A DNA stretch of 40,367 nucleotides from the NCBI GenBank assembly GCA_019677205.1, contig JAAMXY010000698.1, forward strand, positions 6,457 through 46,823. Direction: 5' to 3'. The DNA is from Pinguiococcus pyrenoidosus. Its lineage: Eukaryota > Sar > Pinguiophyceae > Pinguiochrysidales > Pinguiochrysidaceae. The position numbers and the translations under genes were made by a program. Shown piece after piece: positions 8,663 through 19,100 of this stretch (positions are counted from its first letter, which is position 1; each line of letters begins with the position of its first letter). A model generated the notes under the pieces. It did no database searches. It had not been told where the DNA came from and saw only the letters and a list, made by a program, of their open reading frames with translations.

Positions 8663-10124
8663 ATGCTGCGCCTCGCAACCTTCGTGGCGCTCTGCAGCTC
8701 ATCTGTCGCGCTGCAGATGAGCCTCGTGAGCCCGAAGAAGGTGTGTTCTATAGCGGCGGAAGCCAGCGCCGCAGAAGACTTCTCACGAGCGCCGCAAACC
8801 CCGCAGGTGCTCATCATCGGAGGCACCCGATTCAGCGGCGCGTATCTCTGGAAGGAGCTCAACGACCGAGGACACGATGTCACGCTGTACAACCGCGGCA
8901 AAACGGCGCCGACGCCCGTGCCGGGCGAGTCAGCTGATCAGTTTCAGCGGCGCCTCGCGACCACCAGTTTGATCGTCGGGGACCGAAAGGTTCGTTGCCG
9001 TCACAATGAAGTCTTTGGAAGGGCGGTGGCCGAATTGGAGGCGAGTTTGACCCGGATTGGCGCAGGTGCCGCAGGAGCTGATGGAGAAGATCGGGGCTTA
9101 CAGCTTCGACGTCTGCTACGACATGAACGGCCGCGAGGCGTCGGACACGGAGCCGCTGCTGAATGCGCTGCGCGTAGGCTCTCCTGGATTGCAGCACTTC
9201 ATCTACATGAGCAGCGCGGGCGTGTACCTGAAGAGCGAGAAGATGCCCCACAAGGAAGGCGACGAAGTGGACTACAAGAGCCGCCACAAGGGCAAGTTGG
9301 AGACGGAGGAGCTGCTGGCCAGGTCCGGCATGCCGTGGACCTCATTTCGTCCCACCTACATCTATGGCGCTGGGAACTACAATCCCCTGGAGCAGTTCTT
9401 CTTCGAGCGCATCCACGCGGGCCGGCCGGTCTGCGTCCCTGGCTATGGCGGACATCTCACCGGTGAGCGAGAGTGACGCCTCGCTGCGCGGTGCTTGAGA
9501 CGTAGGAGAAGCTTACGCGACTTCCTAGGACTTGGGCACGTCCGTGATCTTGCCGTGGCAATGGCCAACGTCATCGGGCGCCCGCATTGCGTTGGGAAGA
9601 CGTACAATTGTCAGGATGACGTAGCAATCAGCTTTGATGGGCTTGTGCGCGCCTGCGCAGTTGCCGCGGGGAAGCCTGCGTCCAGCGTGGAGATCGTGCA
9701 CTACAACCCCAAGGACTTCGACTTTGGCAAGAAGAAAGCGTTCCCACTCAGACCGCAGCACTTCTGGACGGACGTCGAGCTCGCTCGCCGGGATCTCGAT
9801 TGGGAACCAAAGTATGACACCGCTCGCGGTCTGAGGGATGCGTACGAGAACGAGTTTGTCCACAAGGCACGAGAGGGTAGTCTGAAGAACGATTTCGAGT
9901 GCGACGACATGATCCTCGCCGCAGCGAAGAAGCAATCCGCCTCGACGCCTGCGCCTTTTGCAAGCCGGTCGCCTGTCGCTGCGGCTCCCGCCGCTCCTGC
10001 TGCTGTTGCGGCTCCTGCGGCTTCGCAGGCAGGTGGAAGCTACCTTGATATGCTCGAAGGCCCGAGCGCTGCCCCTGCTGCTTCTGGTCGCGGCGGATCG
10101 TACATGGACTCTCTAGGCGGGTAG
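8663..10124 (+). CDS. CSP41-like NAD(P)-fold RNA-binding protein, paralogue B
   Basis: Four exons, 8663-8740, 8807-8989, 9066-9462 and 9529-10124 (introns 66, 76 and 66 bp, GT-AG), give 417 aa. The three intron positions and phases (0, 0, 1) are the same as in paralogue A at 1889-3397 (-). The leader is MLRLATFVALCSSSVALQM, a signal peptide. After it come GGTRFSG, SSAGVYLKSEKMPHKEGDE, FRPTYIYGAGN, GHVRDLAVAMANV and VEIVHYNPKDFDFGKKKAFP, all CSP41-family blocks. The same plastid RNA-related role is inferred. Intron 1 is 66 bp without stops, so an unspliced reading would simply insert 22 residues; the matching intron in paralogue A and the direct junction to the Rossmann strand argue for splicing. 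The C-terminus is Ala/Pro-rich and carries GGSYLDMLEG and then GGSYMDSLGG at the very end, replacing the acidic tail of paralogue A. Confidence 0.93.
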
Positions 10125-10716
10125 TTGAGAGCACAAAACCAAAGGAGACCGTGGGATTCATCGGTCTTTTCCGTATTGCGGACGAGCATCATCTGGCATC
10201 AGGCTTCAATCCCAATCTGGGCACCATAGGCACTTCGTTCAGGAGAAGATGCCTCCAAAGCTTTGCATTCGCATAGCTCCTCCTTGGGGCACCTCAAGCG
10301 TGGGCACGCCTTCCCAAAGAAGAGGCAAGGCAGCTTCAAAGAAAAGAAGGGCTTCGCAAACTAGTAGCCGTCTCGCTGGGGGAGTGGAAAACGGGTGGCC
10401 TATTTCTATGCACAACGGCAAATCGTTCAGATCAAAAAGGCCACGACAACACACAGGAAATAGGCACCCAGGTGTGTCAGCAAACACGACTTCACAAGAC
10501 TACACACCACGCCAAAACACGGAAGACCGCATCCAACAGATGCGTCTAGGAAACTTCCTGGCGGTCGACAAAATTTAGATGGTTTGCTGCGCACGTGAGC
10601 GTTCGCCAGCGAACGAGACAAAGCAAAACGCAGCCGAAACCGCAGCCGCAGCCACAGCCGCAGCCACAGCCACAGCCACAGCCGCCGCCGCTCACAATCA
10701 ACAGCACCTACTTGAC
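10125..10716. other. Convergent 3' spacer
   Basis: The spacer separates the ends of CSP41-like gene B (+) and the coiled-coil gene (-). An ATG-started frame at 10249-10578 (+, 109 aa, Lys/Arg/Ser-rich) has no domain and is probably chance. A GCNACA repeat lies at its right end. Confidence 0.45.
10641..10690. repeat. GCC(A/G)CA simple repeat
   Basis: Consecutive hexamers alternate GCAGCC and ACAGCC and end in GCCGCCGCC. The repeat is noncoding by position, just after the stop of the minus-strand gene. Confidence 0.75.
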
Positions 10717-11703
10717 TCACGTGAAGTTCAACGCTTGGTACACCTCACCAAAGTGCTGAACGTTTGTTGGGGGATCGTAGCCGGTCACGTAGGTTCTCAT
10801 CATGTCGTGACTCTTCGCACCGCCAATCAAGTTGACAAAGTCTCGGCGGATTGTCTCGATGCTTTGCTGCAGGTACACCCTGTCCTCGATCGACTCGATG
10901 TCAAGCAGCGTGAAGGCCTTGTGAGCCTGCTTCTCAAAGAGGATGATAAATCGAAGGACGCCGATGTTTCCGAACGTCCCATGGATCAAGGGGTACAGTC
11001 GGTAGCAGCGCCGGGGGCGCCGGCGGTATCTCCACTCCTCAATGGGGGTTGGGGGCACGCAGGTGGCCAAGATCGTCAGAAGCTCTGGCGGCGGACTGGT
11101 GATGTTCTGCACCGTGAGCAGGCGTAAGACGGGGCGTGGAGATGTTGCAGATGGAGCCTCCCACGGTTGATGGTAGGAAGGTGGGCCAGGCAAAGCAGGT
11201 AGAGGACTGCCCGACGGAGGAGACGGATTGTCTCCCGCAGACGATGGCGCCTCCTCAAGTCCGTCGTCGCTCACCGACCCATCCTGGGGGTCGGGCGACA
11301 CTGCATCACGGAGAACCTGTATCTCCCGCAGTGCATTTCGTTCGCACCTCACTCTCTGAATGTAGGGCAGCCACTCGGCATTGTCGTCCGGTCTTTCCAG
11401 CGAAAGAAGCCTGTTGAAGGCCGCGTGCTCCCAACCCTCCAGGAGGTCGAGAAAATGACGCTGCTGCGCTGCGTAGGCGTCGAGAAGCTGCTCGAGGCGG
11501 AGGCGGAGCTCGCGGCGCTGCGCAGCTCGATCTCGAAGCCCTTGAATCATGGTCATGGCCTGATCGGCGACAGCGCCGCTTGCGTTGGCCTCTTCGTCGA
11601 GGAACGAGAGCTGGTCCAAGAGGTCCTTGATCGCTTCATTGGTGTCGCACAGCTGCGCTCTCAGGCGATCGATCTCGGGCTGCAACAAAATGAGTGGCTC
11701 CAT
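10717..11703 (-). CDS. Hypothetical coiled-coil protein
   Basis: One uninterrupted frame encodes 328 aa from the ATG at 11703. The N-terminal 110 residues are predicted coiled coil from heptad-like spacing of Leu (DRLRAQLCDTNEAIKDLL, RRELRLRLEQLLDAY). A Pro/Ser-rich linker follows (about 135-185). The C-terminal part looks globular, with a basic RYRRRPRRC segment and a conserved-looking FRLYPLIHG/GNIGVLRFIILFE region, and ends NVQHFGEVYQALNFT. I do not recognise the family. The absence of introns is unusual among its neighbours but fits a compact gene. No signal peptide is visible, so it is probably cytosolic or nuclear. Confidence 0.7.
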   Translation of the reverse strand: MEPLILLQPEIDRLRAQLCDTNEAIKDLLDQLSFLDEEANASGAVADQAMTMIQGLRDRAAQRRELRLRLEQLLDAYAAQQRHFLDLLEGWEHAAFNRLLSLERPDDNAEWLPYIQRVRCERNALREIQVLRDAVSPDPQDGSVSDDGLEEAPSSAGDNPSPPSGSPLPALPGPPSYHQPWEAPSATSPRPVLRLLTVQNITSPPPELLTILATCVPPTPIEEWRYRRRPRRCYRLYPLIHGTFGNIGVLRFIILFEKQAHKAFTLLDIESIEDRVYLQQSIETIRRDFVNLIGGAKSHDMMRTYVTGYDPPTNVQHFGEVYQALNFT

Positions 11704-12929
11704 CGCTGACGCTTGGGTGGCATGGAGCTGTGGGCGGAGCGGAATTCACAGAGTTGAGCACGCCCCTGGGTCCTAGGCTGTTGACACCGCAGAGGCGATG
11801 CAGAGGGAGAGCAACAAGGAATTCTGCAGTGATTTTTTTGCTTGTTGTTTTATAGTACATACTTATAACATAAACTTTCAAAAAGTGGATAGGCGACCAC
11901 ATGGATGAAGGGGGCAAATCACGCGATTTTGATTGGTGATATCCATATTTTATTTTTCAAAATATACACGATCGATCTATATGGGCCAATCACCGAGCAT
12001 TTCCTGCGCTACGGCGCCATGATTGGTGCATTGGTACCAGAAGCCGACTCGTCCGATCTTCTTCGGAAAACCCTCCGTCCTGAATGTCCGCGATTCCAGG
12101 GGCCCCTGAGCTTCGTCTAGCAAGCAAAGATTCCGAAAATGCCGCGGGACGATCTTGGCTGGCCCTGCGGAGATCACCGGGGCGAGGTCGAATCGGAGTT
12201 CACACGAAGGCCGCCAAAACCCGCCTCGTGGCGACGATGGTCTGCGGGTCTCTGTGGAAAGGAAAGAGCTCTCACAGAGAAGAGGTTCAAGCAGGTGGGC
12301 AGGAGCGCATGCCGCGCACGGGTGAGCGAGCACCTTCCACGTGGCAGGGCCCACGAGGCTCGCGACCTGGCATCCGATCGGTTTTTCGTGTCGAACAGCC
12401 CTCCGGACGCAGGTTCTTTCCAAGGGTGTCTGCATGGCCTTTCCCAAGAAAACGTTGGCACGGATCCCTCAAGAAGCTCTGGCTCTCAGCATCGCCTGCC
12501 GGGGCAGCAGCGTCTAGCTTTGTGTGCGCGGACTCACCAGGGATTTGATGCGTGCGACAAAGGAAAAGGGGAGAACCTCGGCTCCAACGTACCAAAGCCG
12601 TTTGTGATGCTGTGGCCTGTGCGGTACTCCTTTGGGAATGCCACGGGGCTTAGGAGCGGACGGTAAGGATGATCCCTTCCGTCCCAAAGCAGCTGTCGGC
12701 GATCGTTGCGAGATGCCGGACTTCCCTTCGCGTTGGCAAATGAGCAAGGATGAGAACCAGGCAAGCAACGACAAAGTGGGGGCAGGCGACTCAAGAGCAG
12801 TTCAAAGCTCTAGGAAGCCGATTCATCCGGACTTGCCGAGCCTCGTTGCGTGTCGTCTAAAAAGGGTGATCAGGCGCAGACGCAGTGCTGAACCGTGTCG
12901 TAGTGAGTGGAGAAGCACCTCCCGAACCG
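11704..12929. other. 1.2-kb region without a defensible gene
   Basis: The first 250 bp are AT-rich (around 11829-11960) and probably contain the promoter of the coiled-coil gene. From about 12080 to 12670 several frames on both strands are open, for example 12139-12666 (+, 175 aa) and 11977-12447 (-). None shows a recognisable motif or splice-linked domain. A small multi-exon gene cannot be excluded. Confidence 0.4.
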
Positions 12930-14890
12930 CTATCTCTGCCAGGAGCGGCCAACGAAGAAGCCAGCGATGGCAGCAGCTGATGCCACACTGACCAGGAAAG
13001 CGACGCGCTCCGCGGCAACGCCCCAGGACTGCTTCGGAGGGGCAGCCCAGTGCTTACTTCGTTGCACAGCTTCGCGCCACTTCTCCGTCATCGCGTCGCG
13101 ATCTGCCGCGGTGAGCGTGGGCACGAAGCTCCCGTTGCTTCGCCAGTTCCGGCGGATCTCATCTTTCGACCGGAAGAAGCCAACCGCGAGTCCAGCAGCG
13201 TACGCCGCGCCGAGTGCGGTGGTGTCCTGAACCTGAGCTCGGATGACCTTGAGTCCCATCAGATCCGCCTGAAACTGAAGCAGGAAGTCGTTTGCCGTCA
13301 TGCCCCCGTCTACCTTCAGGTCGATGATCTTCTGCCCACTGTCCCTTTCCATGGCGCCAAGGACATCTGCGACCTGCGTCGCCAAGGAGAAGTCTTAGGG
13401 GGAGCTTCCACGTCGCAGTCGAAGAGGGAAGCGCGAGGACAAGCTCACCTGAAACGCCACGGACTCTATCGTCGCGCGAAGCATGTGATCCTTCCCCGCG
13501 TAGTGCGTGAGGCCGCAGATCGTGCCTCGGGCATTGGCCTCCCAATGCGGAGAGCCAAGGCCCGAGAAGGCGGGGACGAAGTACACCCCTCCGTTGTCCG
13601 TCGTGTTTGCACAGGCCTCGTTCATCTCCGAGACGTCTGCCATGAGCTTGAGCTTGTCCCGCACCCAGTTCACGATGCTCCCAGCCGAGAAACACGCCCC
13701 CTCTATGGCATACACGCACGGCTCCGAGCCAATCTTGTATGCGGGCGTGGTCAGCAAGCCGTTCTTGGACTGAACGATCTCCTCGCCGGTGTTCATCATG
13801 ATGAAAGCGCCGGTGCCGTACGTGGACTTGGCCATGCCCCTGTGGATTGCCGCCTACGTGCACAGAATCGACATCAGAACACTGCCGAGGCGGTCGGTGA
13901 AACCTTGCCAGCCTCACCTGTCCGAACAGAGCTGCCTGCTGATCCCCTAGAATGCCGCTGAGGGCGACGCCAGGAAGGGGAGACGTCCTTGCCAGCCAGC
14001 CGTAGGTCTCTGAGCTGGATCTTATTTCCGGAAGGATGTGCCGAGGAATGCGAAACATGGCAAGCAGCCGCTCGTCCCACTCGAGGGTCTTGATGTTCAT
14101 CAGAAGGGTCCGCGAGGCGTTGGTGACGTCCGTGACATGGAGACGCCTCCCGCAGAGGTGCCAAGCTAGGAAAGTGTCCACCGTTCCGAAGAGCGCATCC
14201 CCAGACGCAACAGCGCCGGCCGCTTCTGGCACATTGTCGATGAGCCAACGCAGCTTCAGAGCACTGAAGTACTCGGAAATGGGCAATCCGGTGAGGCGCC
14301 GGACGCCGTTCATCCCGCCCAAGCGCGACTTGAAGTCCTCCGCTATCTTCGTCGTGCGCACGTCATTCCAGACGATGGCGTTGTAGAGCGCTTTACCCGT
14401 CCTCCTGGACCACAGCAATGTGGTCTCTCTTTGGTTGGCGATTCCCAAGGCCTGTGAGAACGCGATATCTTAGCATCATCTGCGTCTTCTCTTGTAGTAA
14501 AGTGCTCTGCCGTCCACCGAGTCTTCACACGAGCTTTGCGCAACTCAAATCTGCGCTGAGGAGCGCTTTTCAAAGCTTTCGCAGAGGGATGCTACACGCG
14601 CTTCTTTGTTGAATATCTTGCGCCGCTTGGACTTCGGAAGCGGAAATCCTGCGAGTTCCCGGCAGAATTCGCACCTTGATGTCTGAGACTGCGACGCCTT
14701 TGCTCAGCACGCCCTCGATACACAAGCGCACGTTCTCGAGAATCACTTCTGGGTCCATTTCCACCCAGCCAGGCTGCGGAGTGATCAAGTCGTGCGCAAC
14801 GCGGTGCATTTGCACCGGCTGTCCGCGCCCGTCGAACACGATGAAGCGCGTGGAGCTTGTGCCCTGGTCGATCACTCCCACGAGAGACAT
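12930..14890 (-). CDS. Glycerol kinase with hydrophobic C-terminal tail
   Basis: The enzyme phosphorylates glycerol with ATP to glycerol-3-phosphate. Exons at 14890-14675, 14451-13918, 13853-13449 and 13373-12930 (introns 223, 64 and 75 bp, GT-AG) give 532 aa. The order of FGGY-kinase motifs is complete: GVIDQGTSSTRF near the N-terminus, PGWVEMDPE, NQRETTLLW, NAIVWND, FGTVDTFLAW, HVTDVTNASRT, GDQQAALFGQ, KSTYGTGAF, NGLLTTPAY, VPAFSGLGSPHW, KVDGGMTANDFLLQFQ and DTTALGAAYAAGLA. The ATG at 14890 starts MSLVGVIDQG, as expected for the family. The 223-bp first intron is longer than usual here, but the alignment shows no missing exon. After the kinase fold ends (WREAVQRSKHW), about 45 more residues include AFLVSVASAAAIAGFFVG, a likely membrane tail anchor followed by only RSWQR. 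Some animal glycerol kinases also have a C-terminal membrane-associating tail. Confidence 0.96.
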
Positions 14891-15394
14891 CGCAGACTCC
14901 CTTATCACGCGCGAAGACACGCGCGCGAAACCGCGGTCAGTTGCCGAAGACGCGCGCCGCTTTGTGCTTTTGTTTTTGTGCCGCGGTACTCGGGCGCTGT
15001 TGAAGTGGAGTACCTAGTGGGTACAGTATTTTGTCAGAGCGAAGTACCGAAAGGTAAGGTACTCCAAGGAGGGAGTAGGGAGTAGGGAGTAGGTGCTTTT
15101 CGGGTATCAGCTGACAGCTGACCGTTGGGATTTCCAGCGCTTTGGTACTGTACTGCGGATTTGGCGTCGTCTGCGCCACAGAATTATTGGATTGCATCCT
15201 GATGCATAGTTGTCTTGCGAGAGAATCCGCTGAGTGCCGGGGCCGATTCCACTTCGGAAGGGCGGAGAACTGAAAGAGCCGGCAAGCAAAGCCTTTGAAG
15301 CCCGAAGCCCAAAGCTCCTGGCTGTCAGCTGACAGCCTCTGTGGGCGCGCGACCCAGTAGTTCTTCCCGCCAAAAACGCGCAGAGTGGCTGAAG
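14891..15394. promoter_or_regulatory. Divergent promoter region with palindromes
   Basis: The region lies between glycerol kinase (-) and a small coiled-coil gene (+). It contains TGGAGTACCT (about 15005) and its inverted copy AGGTACTCCA (about 15057), a GAGTAGG triplet repeat (about 15073-15092), and CAGCTGACAGCTG at 15109-15121. A perfect 18-bp palindrome lies at 15320-15337. The density of symmetric motifs suggests protein-binding sites, but no factor can be named. Confidence 0.5.
15320..15337. repeat. Perfect 18-bp palindrome GGCTGTCAGCTGACAGCC
   Basis: The sequence equals its own reverse complement over 18 bases, centred on the E-box core CAGCTG and flanked by TGTC/GACA. A related TCAGCTGACAG occurs at 15108-15118. 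It lies about 60 bp upstream of the start of the plus-strand coiled-coil gene. Confidence 0.9.
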
Positions 15395-16030
15395 ATGAGC
15401 GTTCCAAGGTGGTTGGTGAGCTCTTCGGAGACGCAGGAGGTGTCGGTGCGCTTATCAGAGCCCGCGGTGGCTTCGGTGAGCAGCGCCGGCTTACAGAGGC
15501 GCTGTGAGATAGCCGAGGAGATGACAGAAGCGTATCAGAGACAGATGGAGAGGCTGGCAGAAGAGAATCGGAGGCTTCGGAGGCGAAATGGGGTGCTCAC
15601 TTCCGAGCGAAAGCGGCTGCATCGCCTCGTGAGGCATTTGGCAGCCATCGTAGAGGCCCAGTCAAGTGTGGTGTTCGTGCCATCGCGGGCTGGCAGCGCT
15701 GCCGAAAGCGAGGAAGGCTCCCGAGAGCTTGGCGCGTCTCCGAAGAAGGAGGCCTTTCGCTTGCAGATGCGCTACGACAAGGAGGAGACGAAAGACATCA
15801 AGGAAGTGCGCCGGTCCACGCCCTCCAAGACGTGGAACTTTCGGAGAAAAGTGCGGGGAGGGGCCGTGAAAGTGAAGCTTAGCGTACCTCCTGAAGCGGG
15901 TGGCGCTGTGGGCAGCGAGGAAGAGGCGACAGGCAGTCCCGATCGAGGTTCGCCAGAAAAAGCGGCGAGTACGTCCCTAGAGGTGGACGAGGAGGGCTCC
16001 TTCGAGCTGATCCAGGCCTACTACGACTAG
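15395..16030 (+). CDS. Small coiled-coil protein ending in ELIQAYYD
   Basis: A single exon encodes 211 aa from the ATG at 15395 (an upstream extension of the frame has no ATG). Residues about 35-85 form a strong basic coiled coil (EEMTEAYQRQMERLAEENRR, followed by LRRRNGVLTSERKRLHRLVR), somewhat like a leucine zipper but without a recognisable bZIP DNA-contact signature. The rest is charged and disordered, with several Ser-Pro sites (SPKKE, SPDRGSPEK). It ends in a Glu-rich segment and the aromatic terminus SFELIQAYYD, which may be a short binding motif. I know no family. It is convergent with the long minus-strand coiled-coil gene. Confidence 0.65.
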   Translation: MSVPRWLVSSSETQEVSVRLSEPAVASVSSAGLQRRCEIAEEMTEAYQRQMERLAEENRRLRRRNGVLTSERKRLHRLVRHLAAIVEAQSSVVFVPSRAGSAAESEEGSRELGASPKKEAFRLQMRYDKEETKDIKEVRRSTPSKTWNFRRKVRGGAVKVKLSVPPEAGGAVGSEEEATGSPDRGSPEKAASTSLEVDEEGSFELIQAYYD

Positions 16031-16192
16031 TTCGCTTTGGCAACGATTTGCTCCCTCTGGATGGCGAACGACGGTCCGGCAAGCAGCTGGCAGCTTCCAG
16101 AAAACGAGGAGAGACCCTTGATGGATCCGGAGAGAGGAGGAGAAGAAGAAGAAGACGATGAAGAAGCCGAAAGAGCATCTTGTGTTTTTGCT

Positions 16193-19100
16193 TCAATCGT
16201 CGAAGTCGTCCTCGTAACCGTCATTGCTGTACTGATCTGACTCACCCGCCTCGCTCGCCTCTTGGTCGGCTTTGACGATCTCGCCAGATCTGACAGCACC
16301 GCCTGCCCGAGCCTCAAGACTTGGGTCTGAGCCTTCTGGCTCCTCCAGCGATGGGCCCTCTCTCGCCGACTTCGGTGTGCCTGGCGTCGGCTGGGCTGCG
16401 CCAGGATCGCTCATCTTGCCTTGTTCAGAACCTGATGCAAAAGGCAACGCTCGCCTCACGGAACTGCCACCTCCCCCGTTCCCTTTGCCAGCTCCGGAAT
16501 CGTCGTCGGATTCAAGTTCCACTCTTTCTGGCGGAATCGCCGATTCCTTCATGGGCGTTACCCTGGGAAGTGCCACCTCATCGTCACGCGATTCGGACCT
16601 TGTCTCTGATTTGCTGACCTCCGGGGATTCCTTCTGATCGTTTCCTTCCCGTATCCCTCCCGGGGAAGGCTCGACCGATGAACCTTTGTCCTTTGTCCTG
16701 TCCGATGAGCACGGGAGATCCTTCCTCTTGCCCGGGCGGGAAACCTTATCGACTGAACCTTGTCCGGAGCCTTGCTCGGAGCTTGTGGCTGAGCTGGGCG
16801 CTTCCCAGCTCAGCGAGTCTTGCTGACTTCCGCTCCTGGATGCACCAGAAGCCTGACTCTCTTGGCTTGCAGATTCACTCGTCGAGCGATCCTGACTCGC
16901 TCGAGGCTTGGAACGCGTCGCTGGAGGCTCTGATCCTGTCACCACACCTTCCCCTTCCGTGGAGGACTTGCTCTTCTCGCCGCGATCAGTTTGTGACCTG
17001 GGCAAGCTAGGTCGCTGCAAGTAAGACGCTTGCTTCGATGTGGATCCGGCAGGCTCAGCATCCTGTTGAAACGCTCTTCCTCCCGTTGTCAAAAGATCCG
17101 CATTGGAACTTGACTGCTGGCCGGCAGCCTCGTACTCCTCTTCACATCCGCTGAAAGTCTCTCCAGGTGGCTTCGGTCCATCTTCATCCACATTCCCTGG
17201 CGTTGGGCTCAGATCGCTGCTCGGCTCGGAAGGAGTCGATGTCAGATCATTCTGCGCCGACGGCGATCTCATGCAGACATCGCCCTGCTCTGCAGACCTT
17301 CTCGTGGCCTCGGCAGCCTCCCGATCACGAGGTGGCCCGCCGAAGTGATCTCGGATAGGTTCTTGGTCCGTTACGGGCGCTTTCGACCGGATTGGCAAGG
17401 CACTCCCTGAAGACTCGACAGACTCCTGCTCCTGCTCCTGCTGCTGCACCTTTCCCGAGCCATCTTGCTCTGCTCGTGAAACACTTTTGGTGCAATTGGT
17501 TGTCGACGCAGCCTTGACGTCCTGGGTTCTCTTCATCGGTGATCTTCCTGCGCTTTGGCATCCATCATCTTCGCTTGCTGGATCGCTTCGTCGTTCCCCA
17601 TCTTCAGCAGCACCCGATGCAGCGGCCGTAGCTTGGATTGCACGGGTGTCCGTCCTTGAAAGCCGCCTTGTGCCATCTCGTTGCTGCCCTGGAGCTAGTT
17701 CAGAAGATGTCGCGTCTCCTTCTAAGAAGCTGCTCCGTGACATGTTCGCGTCATTGTCGCCTTGCTTGATGGCTCCGATCAGCTTCCCGCTGGCGTCGCG
17801 GATAAGGTCCAAGCTGTCGTTTCTGACGAGCACCAGGGCCACCGTCGGCGATCTTTCTGGATGGAGCTTGCTGTCCTCCCTCGACGGCGAAGCTGCCAGC
17901 CCCGCTTCCGGCTCCTCCTCCGAGCTTCCTGCGAAAGCGCCCGCCGCTAGAGGCGGGGCGCTTCCTGGAGAAGTGCGCCCATTCGCGTTCGCAGGAGGAG
18001 TGCGCCCATTCGCGTTCGCAATCAAGGCGGGCGCGGTGGACGCATCACCGCCGAAGCCTCTCTCGGGGCTTGAACTGTGACAATGAAGTCTTGATGTCGG
18101 CGGCGTTGAGGCGGCGTTCATCGCTTCGCCATGCCCCGGCACAGGTGACCTTTGCAGCACGTTTGCCGAATGCTCCAGCCTTAAGCGTCCCCTTCCCTCG
18201 GCGCCCGCCTTCCCTCTCTCTTCTGTGGAGCCCCGTCCATGGGATCGTCTGGTGGGGCCCTTCCGCCTCGAAGGACCACCTGCGTACGCTCGAAGCTTGC
18301 AGCGCAGCTCTTCTATCTGGGCATACTGGGCCCACACTACAGCTCGCAACGCACTTGCTTGGTTCCCCGCGATCGTCCCTGGTCCGTGTACACCCACGGT
18401 GGACGTGACTCTCGACGCCGCAGCAGCCCACTGGACAGCAGAGTGGGTACTCGTCTCTTCAGTGGGCTGGAGAGCTTCACCGACGGCGGCGCCTGCCTCC
18501 CGCACGCGCAGCTCGTGGACAAATCTCCTCAGGCGGGCCAGTTCTTCCGCGTAGACCCTTAGCTGAACTCTCGCTTCCGTCGATGTATGGGATCGTATAG
18601 CACGCCTGGCTTGTTCCGTCTCGGCCTTGGCGGACCGAACGGAAGCCTCCAGCTCTTGAATGCGAAGCGCGTAGCGTCGCAGAACAGCGTCCCTCTCGTA
18701 CTTCTTCTCGAGTTCGGAGATCGCGGAGCGCTGCGTCTTTGAAGGTGACCCAGACGCACCGGTCGATTGGAGGTGCGCAAAGAGCTCTTCGATCCGCTTC
18801 TCTGCTGCTCGGAGGGCTGCCTCCTGGCGTTGCACGCATCGCTCAAGACTTCTCTTTGCGTTGCATAGCTCTTGATTGGCCGTCTTCAAACGCAAATTCT
18901 CATCCTCTAGGTCGGTGATCTTCTCGATGTACTCGCGGCTCTGAAACACCCGGGAACTCTCGGCCCTCGAGCGAAGCCTTCCTCCTTGCGGGCGGGAGAC
19001 GTCCCTGCTTTCGTTCCCGGTCTGGCGGGGTGGTCGAGTTGAAGCCTGCGCAGTGCGTGCCCGGCGGCTCATTCTGGCCGTCGTCTGCTTTCTCAGGCCC

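Noticed and set aside
12139-12666. 175-codon plus-strand frame as a gene
   Set aside because: Several frames on both strands are open over the same bases, composition is not protein-like and no motif or splice partner was found.
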